The notes under the pieces: model-generated | Told to the model about the DNA's origin: nothing | The model's database searches: none | What the model saw: the letters and a program-made list of their open reading frames with translations, nothing else | Assembly (NCBI GenBank): GCA_045644545.1 | Contig: JAZRHC010000002.1 | Coordinates: 1-53,699 of the forward strand | DNA: 53,699 bases | Direction: 5' to 3' | Source: Scatosoma sp045644545 | GTDB lineage: Bacteria; Bacillota; Clostridia; Christensenellales; Borkfalkiaceae | Made by a program: the position numbers and the translations under genes | In this document: positions 47,143-53,699 of the stretch, one piece after another | Layout: each line of letters opens with the position of its first letter | Position numbering within the stretch: position 1 is the first letter of the stretch

Positions 47143-49023
47143 TTAAACGGCTTCTTGGGTTTCGTTTTCGCGAATACGGCTGAGCCGTTCCAGCTCGCTG
47201 AACTTGCCGCCGAGCGCCGTCAGCTCCTCGTACGTTCCCACCTCGACCATTCTGCCTTCTTCCATCACGACGATTCTATCGGCGTTGCGAATGGTGGATA
47301 ATCTGTGCGCCACGATAAAAGTAGTGCGTTCCTTCACGAGCTTGTCGATAGCCTTTTGCACGTGGAATTCCGCCACGTTGTCGAGCGCGCTCGTCGCTTC
47401 GTCTAAAATGAGGATACGGGGGTTTCGAATGAGCGCCCGCGCGATACTGATTCGTTGCTTCTGCCCGCCCGAAAGCTTATCCCCGTGTTCGCCGACCTGC
47501 GAATCGAGGCCGTGGGGCAAAGAAGGCAGAAATTCGGTGACGTCCGCCTGTTCGACGGCGTTTAAAAGATCGGTTTCGCTGTACGCATCCAGTCCGTAGG
47601 TGATATTTTCCCGAATCGTGCCCGAAAAAAGAATACTGTTTTGCGGTACGACGGACAAAAACCGCCTGTAAGACTGCATCGGTATTTCGTCGAGGGGCTT
47701 GTCGTCTATCAGAATACGCCCTTCGGTCGGCGTTAAGAGCCCGATAATGAGGTTCATAACGGTGCTTTTTCCCGACCCCGACGCGCCTACGATCGCGATA
47801 CGCTCTCCTCGTTTCACGTGTAGCTCGAAGTCCTTCACGACGCATTTTTCTTCGTTTGGATAACGGTAGCAAACCCGCTCGAAATCTACTTTTCCTTCCA
47901 GCTGGCGCAAGGGCGTTTTCCCGCCGTCCCGCTCGATATCTTCGGCGCAGACGATCTCGGAAAGGGAGCGTACGGCTTCCTTGCCCGTCATCAGAGCGGG
48001 GTATACGTTGATCAGCGTTAAAATTGATCCGCTGATAGAGGAGAAAAGGGATTGAAAGAGCACCACTTCGCCCGCGGTTACGTAGTTTTTGACGGCGAGG
48101 AATGCGCAGAAAAACAGACAAATCGCCGACATTAAGTGGGTTACGACCCACATCATAGAGCCGAACCACGCGTGCGTTTTATCCAGTCGCAAGCCCGCTT
48201 TCGTCACAGAATCGATATACTCGTTGACTTGCTGTTCCTCCGTTTCCACGAGCCCGTGCGCCTTGGTGAGCGTTATCATTTGCAGGGTCGTGGTGAGCTT
48301 GCTCGAAAGCTTTTCGTTTTCGGCGCGGTATAAAAAATTATCCCTGCGAATCCGATTTTGAAAGGCTTTTCTCAAAAGGATATTAAGGGGAATAATCGCC
48401 ACGAAGAACAAGGACACGACGGGGCTTTTAAGCAGCGCGATGATCGCGGAGACGACCGCGCCGACGAGGGCGGGGATAAAGGTTGCCAGATAGTTCCGAT
48501 AATACCCTTCCACGCTGTCGATATCGCGCAGGAATTTAGACTGGATTCTGCCCTCCTCGATTTCTTTGTGATAGGTGATCGAAAGCCGTTGAAGCTTTCT
48601 CACGACCCCGCTTTTGACTTCCGCCGTCGTCGAGCGGATCAGGCGGTTGACGATCGAGGAACGCCACGCCGTCGTGAAAACGTTTTGACAGATCACGACC
48701 GCGAGCACGATTCCGTCTGCGACGATCCGCGCGATATATCCGTCGGGGCGGTAGGTCACGAGGTCGATCACGTCGCTCGTGATCAGCGGCATAAGCCACG
48801 CGGGCGAGTGTTGCAAAAGATAGATCAGCGTGGAATATAGCACTCTGAGCCAGTCTCTTTTTAAAAGCTTTAAAAGAAAGCCGTCCTTTTTTTTAAGCTT
48901 TTCTTCGCCGTACCCGAACAGCCATTCAAGCTCGGGGATCTTGTTGCGCTCGTGCGCCTTACGATGCGGGTGTTGTCGCCGTGGCGGCGGCTCGTTCGCG
49001 AGGGGTTCGTTGCGTTTAGACAT
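47143..49023 (-). CDS. ABC exporter, fused permease and ATPase
   Basis: 626 residues. N-terminal ~50 residues are charged and Pro/His/Arg-rich. A six-helix type IV exporter domain spans about 65-350. The nucleotide-binding domain (about 385-615) has Walker A GASGSGKST, Q-loop VPQNSILFSGTI, signature LSGGQKQR, Walker B ILILDEATSALD and switch His in VAHRLSTIR. It works as a homodimer or with a partner. Substrate unknown: lipid, peptide or drug. Strong own promoter (49130-49102). Confidence 0.9.
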   Translation of the reverse strand: MSKRNEPLANEPPPRRQHPHRKAHERNKIPELEWLFGYGEEKLKKKDGFLLKLLKRDWLRVLYSTLIYLLQHSPAWLMPLITSDVIDLVTYRPDGYIARIVADGIVLAVVICQNVFTTAWRSSIVNRLIRSTTAEVKSGVVRKLQRLSITYHKEIEEGRIQSKFLRDIDSVEGYYRNYLATFIPALVGAVVSAIIALLKSPVVSLFFVAIIPLNILLRKAFQNRIRRDNFLYRAENEKLSSKLTTTLQMITLTKAHGLVETEEQQVNEYIDSVTKAGLRLDKTHAWFGSMMWVVTHLMSAICLFFCAFLAVKNYVTAGEVVLFQSLFSSISGSILTLINVYPALMTGKEAVRSLSEIVCAEDIERDGGKTPLRQLEGKVDFERVCYRYPNEEKCVVKDFELHVKRGERIAIVGASGSGKSTVMNLIIGLLTPTEGRILIDDKPLDEIPMQSYRRFLSVVPQNSILFSGTIRENITYGLDAYSETDLLNAVEQADVTEFLPSLPHGLDSQVGEHGDKLSGGQKQRISIARALIRNPRILILDEATSALDNVAEFHVQKAIDKLVKERTTFIVAHRLSTIRNADRIVVMEEGRMVEVGTYEELTALGGKFSELERLSRIRENETQEAV

Positions 49024-49101
49024 AAAAAATTCCTCCTTATTTTCGACTTTGCGCGGCGGTTTGCCGAGCGTAGCTTAGGGGACGCTTTTTAGTTTTGCTG
49101 T

Positions 49102-49130
49102 ATTATAGCACGCCCATAAGTAAAAGTCAA
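49102..49130 (-). promoter_or_regulatory. Promoter of the ABC exporter gene
   Basis: -35 TTGACT (49130-49125), -10 TATAAT (49107-49102), spacer 17. Confidence 0.75.
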
Positions 49131-49188
49131 TAGAAGAAGGAAAAATTTGTCTATGAAATTTTCGAATGAAGTTTATGCATTTTTCGAA

Positions 49189-51267
49189 TTATTTCACGCT
49201 GAATAAAAGATCGTAGTAGGTGGGGAAGGGCCAGTATTCCTTTGCGCAAAGCTTTTCCGCTTCGTCGGCGTATTTCCGCACCTTTTCCATATCGGGCACG
49301 ATCACGTACGCGGTGCGCTTGGCGGCTTCCAGCTCGTCCTTCGGCATATCCAAAAGGTCGCTTTCCAGCTTTCTTACCGCCGCCATCATATTCTCGTTTG
49401 CCCCTACCAGGGTTTTGACGATCGCTTCTTCCTCCGCGTACGGCAGGGAAGAAAAGAGCGTTTTTTTCGCCACGAGATTTGCGCACAGCTTCGCCGCGTA
49501 GGAGGATACGGCGGGATAAATTTGCTTGGTCGCCATATCGATACAAGTCAACGCTTCCACGCGGATATTTTTCACGTAGTTTTCAAGCTGTATCTTCGCG
49601 CGCGCGATCGCTTCGTTTTTCGTGTATACGCCTTGGCGCACGAACACGTCCACGTTTTCTTTTTTGAACAGCTCCGCAACGGCGTCGGCGGTCGTTTTTA
49701 AGTTTAATAACCCCCTGCGTGCCGCTTCCGCTTCCCATTCGGGGCCGTAGCCGTTATAATTAAAGATAATGCGGTGGTGCTTTTTCAAAAGCTTTTCGGT
49801 GTACGCTTTGAGCGCGGTTTCGAAGCTTTCCGCTTTTTCGAGCTTTTCCGCCGCTTCTTGGAAGGCTTCCGCAACGATCGTGTTCAAAACGATATTCGGG
49901 TCGGCGACCGAAGCGGACGAGCCGAGCATACGGAATTCGAATTTATTCCCCGTGAACGCGAAGGGAGAGGTGCGGTTTCTGTCCGTCGAATCGATCGGGA
50001 AGATAGGGGATTCGGGCACGCCGATCGACCCTCTCGCCGATTTGTGCGGGGTGTAGTTTTTCCCGAGCACGATAGAATCGACGATCTCTCCCAGCTCGTC
50101 GCCGAGATACACCGAAAGAATCGCGGGCGGCGCTTCGCCCCCGCCCAAACGGTGGTCGTTGGAAGCGGACGCTACGCACGCGCGAAGCACGCCTTGATAT
50201 TTGTCCACCGCCTTAATAATGCACGCGAGAATGAGCATAAACATCGCGTTTTGCTCGGGGCGGTCGCCGGGGTCGAGCAGGTTGAGCTTGGTGGTGGAAA
50301 GAGACCAGTTGTTGTGCTTACCGCTCCCGTTGATTCCCACGAAGGGCTTTTCGTGCAACAGGCAAGCGAGCTTATGCTTTTGCGCGACCTTTTTCATCAG
50401 CTCCATCGTCAGTTGGTTGGAGTCCACCGCAAGGTTCATATTCGTGAAGATAGGCGCGAGCTCGTGCTGTGCGGGCGCGGCTTCGTTGTGCTTGGATTTG
50501 GATAAGATTCCGTACCGCCAAAGCGTTTCGTCGAGATCCTTCATAAAATCGGAAACTCTCTGTTTGAGCGCGCCGAAATAATGATCGTCGAGCTCCTGCC
50601 CCTTGGGCGCGGGGTTGCCGAACAGCGTTCTGCCCGTCAAAACGAGATCCTCCCGCTTTTTATACGCTTCCTCGTCTACGAGGAAATATTCCTGCTCAGG
50701 ACCTACGGTGGTGTTCACTTTGAGCGCTTCGATCCCGAACAGCTTCAAAAGCCGTTTCGCCGCCTTGTCGATCGCCGTCATCGACTTTAAAAGCGGGGAT
50801 TTTTTATCCAGCGTTTCGCCCGTGTAGGAAACGAAAATGGTCGGGATATACAGCGTTCCGTCCTTCACGAAGGCGGGGGAGGTGGGGTCCCAAGCCGTGT
50901 ACCCTCGCGCCGCGCAGGTCGCTCTCGATCCGCCCGAAGGGAAAGAGGACGCGTCGGGCTCGCCGACAATCAAGGATTTTCCCGTCAGCTGCATAATCAC
51001 GGAATCGCCGCCGACGGGCTCGATAAAGCCGTCGTGCTTTTCCGCCGTTAAGTTCGTGAGCGGCTGAAACCAATGCGTGTAGTGCGTTGCGCCTTTGGAA
51101 AGAGCCCAGTCCTTCATCGCGTTTGCCACCGTGTCTGCGATCGTCATATCGATAGTTTCGCCCGCGTCGATAGTGTTGCGCAAAGATTTATAAACTTCGC
51201 GGGGCAAGGTGCTCCGCATCACCACGTCGTTAAAGACGTTTTCGCCGAAAATTTCGGGTACGTTCAT
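49189..51267 (-). CDS. glnN: Glutamine synthetase, type III
   Basis: 692 residues, the GSIII size (type I is ~450). It begins MNVPEIFGENVFNDVVMRSTLP, and has the GSIII blocks GATHYTHWFQPLTNLTAEKHDGF (about 60-82), EQEYFLVDE (about 192-200), GINGSGKHNNWSLST (about 309-323) and DSTDRNRTSPFAFTGNKFEFRMLGSS (about 424-449). Forms glutamine from glutamate and ammonia. GSIII is typical of Bacteroides and certain Clostridia. Also written glnA3. Confidence 0.95.
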   Translation of the reverse strand: MNVPEIFGENVFNDVVMRSTLPREVYKSLRNTIDAGETIDMTIADTVANAMKDWALSKGATHYTHWFQPLTNLTAEKHDGFIEPVGGDSVIMQLTGKSLIVGEPDASSFPSGGSRATCAARGYTAWDPTSPAFVKDGTLYIPTIFVSYTGETLDKKSPLLKSMTAIDKAAKRLLKLFGIEALKVNTTVGPEQEYFLVDEEAYKKREDLVLTGRTLFGNPAPKGQELDDHYFGALKQRVSDFMKDLDETLWRYGILSKSKHNEAAPAQHELAPIFTNMNLAVDSNQLTMELMKKVAQKHKLACLLHEKPFVGINGSGKHNNWSLSTTKLNLLDPGDRPEQNAMFMLILACIIKAVDKYQGVLRACVASASNDHRLGGGEAPPAILSVYLGDELGEIVDSIVLGKNYTPHKSARGSIGVPESPIFPIDSTDRNRTSPFAFTGNKFEFRMLGSSASVADPNIVLNTIVAEAFQEAAEKLEKAESFETALKAYTEKLLKKHHRIIFNYNGYGPEWEAEAARRGLLNLKTTADAVAELFKKENVDVFVRQGVYTKNEAIARAKIQLENYVKNIRVEALTCIDMATKQIYPAVSSYAAKLCANLVAKKTLFSSLPYAEEEAIVKTLVGANENMMAAVRKLESDLLDMPKDELEAAKRTAYVIVPDMEKVRKYADEAEKLCAKEYWPFPTYYDLLFSVK

Positions 51268-51312
51268 ACTTTTTACTTCCTTTTCTTTGGTTTTTATGCT
51301 TTTTATGATACG

Positions 51313-51341
51313 ATTATAGGCGATTTTTTCTAAAATGTCAA
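51313..51341 (-). promoter_or_regulatory. Promoter of the glutamine synthetase gene
   Basis: Perfect -35 TTGACA (51341-51336) and -10 TATAAT (51318-51313), spacer 17. Confidence 0.8.
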
Positions 51342-51450
51342 TAAAAACCGACCGTTTTTTCGCGGTTTATCGAAAAAATGCCCAAAAATCGCTTATTGCT
51401 TTATAAAAATATAAAATTATTGCTAAAAACTTGATAAAATCAAGCGTAAA

Positions 51451-51485
51451 CTTGAAAAAACACGGCGAATAATTTTTCGCCGTGT
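51451..51485 (-). terminator. Terminator of queH
   Basis: Perfect 10-bp stem acacggcgaa/ttcgccgtgt (51460-51469 / 51476-51485), with TTTTTTC on the minus strand after it. Confidence 0.8.
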
Positions 51486-51507
51486 GAAAATTTACTTTTG
51501 AAAAGCT

Positions 51508-52140
51508 TTATAATTTCTCTTTTTCGTCGCGCGCGAGCCGTTTTCTCTCCGTTTCCGCCTTAGAAAAAACGCAGCCGCAAAAATCCTGACGGTATAACCC
51601 GTATTCCCCCGAAAGTTCCAGCGACCGATAATACCCGCCCTGCTTTTTAAAATCGGAAAAAAGGTACTTCACCTCGACCCTGCCCCCTTCTTTTTCTCCG
51701 ATCTCGTTCAGCCATTCGGCGTTTTTATAGGGGCTTAACGAAAGGGTAGTGCCGAAATATTCGAACCCGCCCGCCTTTGCCTCGTCGGCGGTTTTCTTTA
51801 AACGAAGCTCGTAGCAACGATAGCACCGTTTTCCGCGTTCGGGCTCGTTTTCCAAGCCTTTGCAAATTTCGTGAAACTTTTCCGCTTCGTGATCGCAGTC
51901 CAAAAAATCCGCCCAGCCCGTTTCTTTCAAGAACCGAATTTGCTCGGCTTTCCGTTTTTCGTACTCCTCGTCCTCGTCGATATTCGGGTTGTAATACAGC
52001 ACGGTAATTTTAAACGTGTCTTTCAGCCGTTCGAGGCACGCCGACGAACAGGGCGCGCAGCAGCTATGCAATAACAGGGTCGTACCCGTTTGCGCCGTTT
52101 TTAGAATTTCTTGCAATTTTTTGTCGAAGTTTTCTTTCAT
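51508..52140 (-). CDS. queH: Epoxyqueuosine reductase QueH
   Basis: 210 residues from ATG 52140. Conserved cysteines appear as LLLHSCCAPCSSACLERL (residues 22-39), CYRCYELRL (about 95-103) and DFCGCVFSKAE (about 187-197), matching the QueH (DUF208) family that reduces epoxyqueuosine to queuosine in tRNA without cobalamin. The longer reading from 52260 runs through an inverted-repeat array and is not used. No other queuosine gene is nearby. Confidence 0.88.
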   Translation of the reverse strand: MKENFDKKLQEILKTAQTGTTLLLHSCCAPCSSACLERLKDTFKITVLYYNPNIDEDEEYEKRKAEQIRFLKETGWADFLDCDHEAEKFHEICKGLENEPERGKRCYRCYELRLKKTADEAKAGGFEYFGTTLSLSPYKNAEWLNEIGEKEGGRVEVKYLFSDFKKQGGYYRSLELSGEYGLYRQDFCGCVFSKAETERKRLARDEKEKL

Positions 52141-52208
52141 AAATATACGCCTCGTTTGCACAGCTTTCCATTCGACGAATTTCGAGAGTCGATCGCCGTC
52201 GGATCGTA

Positions 52209-52263
52209 AGATATGCGCTTGCCCGCATATCTCGCAAGCCCCGTATGCGGTCAACCGCATACG
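52209..52263. repeat. Short hairpin array upstream of queH
   Basis: Two adjacent perfect hairpins: 52209-52232 (agatatgcg/cgcatatct) and 52242-52263 (cgtatgcgg/ccgcatacg, loop TCAA), the second nested inside ccccg...cgggg outer pairs. Same architecture as the arrays at 4371 and 12428. Confidence 0.6.
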
Positions 52264-52325
52264 AGCGGGGAAAAACGCAGAAAAAACGCCCCGACCCGAA
52301 AAAGATAGGGGGGCGGGGGATAATT

Positions 52326-52880
52326 TTATAAAGTTACGCGATCGAAAACCTCTTGCGTTTCAAGATCGATCCACAAAAATTCGCCGTTTTCGAACAGAAT
52401 ACAAGAATGAGGCGTGCCCGCTTTCGGCAACGCCACCGACCCGCAATTCGCGTATAAGATCCCGTTTTCGAGAGTCCTGTGCACGGGGTAGTGCGTATGC
52501 CCGTTCAACAAAATTTCGGCTTTGGAAAGGGGCGGGGGATTGTTTTCGCCCGCCAAATGCCCGTGCGTTAAATACAGCGTTTTTCCGCCCGCGTTCAAAA
52601 GGGCGTAGTCCGCAAGCGCGGGGAATTCGAGCACCATTTGATCGACCTCTGCGTCGCAGTTGCCGCGCACGGCTAAAATTTTGTCTTTCCAAGCGTTGAG
52701 AAGCTCGAAAACCGTTTTCGCGTCGTGCCCGACGGGCAGGGGATTGCGCGGCCCGTGATAAAGAAGATCGCCCAAAAGCACCAGCTTGGTCGGCTCAATC
52801 TTTTCCGCGAACGCCAAAAGCTTTTCGCACCAAAACGCCGAGCCGTGAATATCCGAAGCTATGATAAATTTTTCGTCCAT
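52326..52880 (-). CDS. YfcE-type metallophosphoesterase
   Basis: 184 residues from ATG 52880 (AAAGGAGTGG). Calcineurin-like motifs in order: SDIHGS (8-13), GDLLYHGPRN (about 36-45), GNCD (about 71-74), LTHGHLAG (about 102-109) and GHTHYP (about 125-130). YfcE-like phosphodiesterases cleave simple phosphodiesters in vitro; the natural substrate is unknown. The frame overlaps the upstream Cof-type gene by 22 nt. Confidence 0.88.
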   Translation of the reverse strand: MDEKFIIASDIHGSAFWCEKLLAFAEKIEPTKLVLLGDLLYHGPRNPLPVGHDAKTVFELLNAWKDKILAVRGNCDAEVDQMVLEFPALADYALLNAGGKTLYLTHGHLAGENNPPPLSKAEILLNGHTHYPVHRTLENGILYANCGSVALPKAGTPHSCILFENGEFLWIDLETQEVFDRVTL

Positions 52881-53698
52881 AACGCCACTCCTTTGCCCCC
52901 GTGCGCGGGCTTTTCCAGCATCGCGGCGAGCGCTTTCACCACGCCGCCCTCCGCGTTCGAGGGGATAATTTTTTCCACTTGCGCCTTGACGGGCGGATAC
53001 GCGTTTTTCGGCGCGGCGGTATGCGCGCAAGCGCGGAGCATTTCCACGTCGTTCATATGATCGCCGAACGCAAGGCATTCCTCCCGCTTGATAGAAAACA
53101 GCTTTTGCAGGGTTTTGATCGCCTCGCCCTTGTTGGCTTTTAAATCGGAAATATCGCACCAATGCCCGCCCGAAAGGGTGAGCTTTACGCCCTCCGCGAT
53201 CGGCGAAAGCGCTTTATAGCTCGTCCGCTCCGCCTTTTCTCCGCTGAACACCGAGATCTTGCAACAGGGAACTTTTCCCACCACGCAGTCGAGGTTATCC
53301 ACCAGTTTATAGCTCGAATAGGGAGTCGTCGTCCGCGAAAAAAACGGCTCGACGGTATCTTCGATATACGCGCAATTTTCCCCGCAAAGAATGGGGTATA
53401 ACCCTTCCGTTTCCCGAATAACGCTTAAAAATAACGCGACCTTTTCGGGCGCGAGCGGAGTGAGGGAAACCGTTTTCCCGCGATACCGCACGAGCGCGCC
53501 GTTTTCGGCGATAAACGCCGCTTGGTCCTTGATCGGCTCGAAGGTTTTTTCGAGATTTGCGTATTGTCTGCCGCTGGCAGGTACGAAAAGAACGCCCCGC
53601 TCGAAGAGCTTGCGGGCGATCGGGAAGATATCTTGCGGCGCTTCGCCCTTAGGGTCGTATAACGTGCCGTCTAAATCGGTTGCAATCAGTTTAATCAT
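52859..53698 (-). CDS. Cof-type HAD-IIB phosphatase
   Basis: 279 residues, ATG one base from the window edge, so the upstream context is missing. HAD motif I DLDGTLYD (residues 8-15), motif II PASGRQ, and motif III/IV ANKGEAIKTLQK and FGDHMNDVEML (about 216-226) mark a Cof/YbiV-like sugar-phosphate or nucleotide phosphatase with a C2B cap. Overlaps the YfcE gene and probably shares its promoter outside the window. Confidence 0.9.
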   Translation of the reverse strand: MIKLIATDLDGTLYDPKGEAPQDIFPIARKLFERGVLFVPASGRQYANLEKTFEPIKDQAAFIAENGALVRYRGKTVSLTPLAPEKVALFLSVIRETEGLYPILCGENCAYIEDTVEPFFSRTTTPYSSYKLVDNLDCVVGKVPCCKISVFSGEKAERTSYKALSPIAEGVKLTLSGGHWCDISDLKANKGEAIKTLQKLFSIKREECLAFGDHMNDVEMLRACAHTAAPKNAYPPVKAQVEKIIPSNAEGGVVKALAAMLEKPAHGGKGVALWTKNLS

Positions 53699-53699
53699 A

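Noticed and set aside
52141..52260. N-terminal extension of queH (40 codons)
   Set aside because: Runs through inverted repeats and lacks a ribosome site at its start; the family begins at ATG 52140.

Overview
This ~53.7 kb chromosomal window comes from a low-to-mid GC Gram-positive anaerobe. It is most likely an uncultured gut-type member of the Clostridia (Bacillota). The reasons are a SpoVT sporulation regulator, a TrpR-like YerC/HisR gene heading a complete his operon with a short HisG plus HisZ, a single-chain (alpha2) glycyl-tRNA synthetase, a type III glutamine synthetase, a FeoA-FeoA-FeoB-FeoB_associated iron operon, and sigma-A promoters of the TTGACA-N17-TATAAT kind with strong AGGAGG ribosome sites. 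No taxonomic marker such as rRNA is present, so a finer placement is inference.

Layout. 0-5 kb: the tip of an IS3-like insertion sequence runs off the left edge, followed by a 1179-residue surface lipoprotein (minus strand) and a pair of half-size TSUP (TauE/SafE) transporters separated by an array of small hairpins. 5-12 kb: housekeeping genes (Ppx/GppA, Maf, an MreB-like actin, a PHP phosphatase, glycyl-tRNA synthetase), an unassigned ~380-nt transcript with its own consensus promoter and terminator (9433-9810), and a small XRE regulator. 12-18 kb: a second hairpin array, formate-THF ligase, glutaminyl-tRNA synthetase and a polytopic membrane protein. 17.5-20.5 kb: a more AT-rich stretch with a BspA-type leucine-rich-repeat lipoprotein and an AraC regulator, then tRNA-Leu(AAG) and spoVT. 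20.6-27.1 kb: an acidic conserved protein of unknown function, VanZ-DUF368, ComFC, an NlpC/P60 lipoprotein, a second PHP phosphatase and a HAD phosphatase. 27.1-31.3 kb: a cluster of DnaA-box-like sequences, a Wzy/WaaL-type membrane protein, ObgE, YhbY and GrpE. 31.4-34.4 kb: small unknown genes and a module of ECF sigma factor, secreted C39-like cysteine peptidase and membrane-anchored putative anti-sigma. 34.5-42.1 kb: the histidine operon hisR-Z-G-D-C-B-H-A-F-IE. 42.2-45.4 kb: the feo operon. 45.5-53.7 kb: a minus-strand block (TraX-like, a membrane protein, an ABC exporter, GSIII, QueH, YfcE-like and Cof-like phosphatases).

How the genes work together. The his operon carries every step except histidinol-phosphate phosphatase. 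Either of the two PHP-domain proteins at 8.6 and 25.3 kb could supply it. The feo promoter region holds three related copies of a TTAA..GGTT..A element that look like operators. VanZ and DUF368 overlap and probably act together at the envelope.

The best candidates for something undescribed are the orphan structured transcript with mini-ORFs (9433-9810), the sigma/peptidase/anti-sigma module (32.2-34.4 kb) and the recurring arrays of short perfect hairpins (4371-4589, 12428-12545, 52209-52263). Two genes (VanZ and the second PHP) have a -10 box so close to their start codon that the mRNA should be leaderless.
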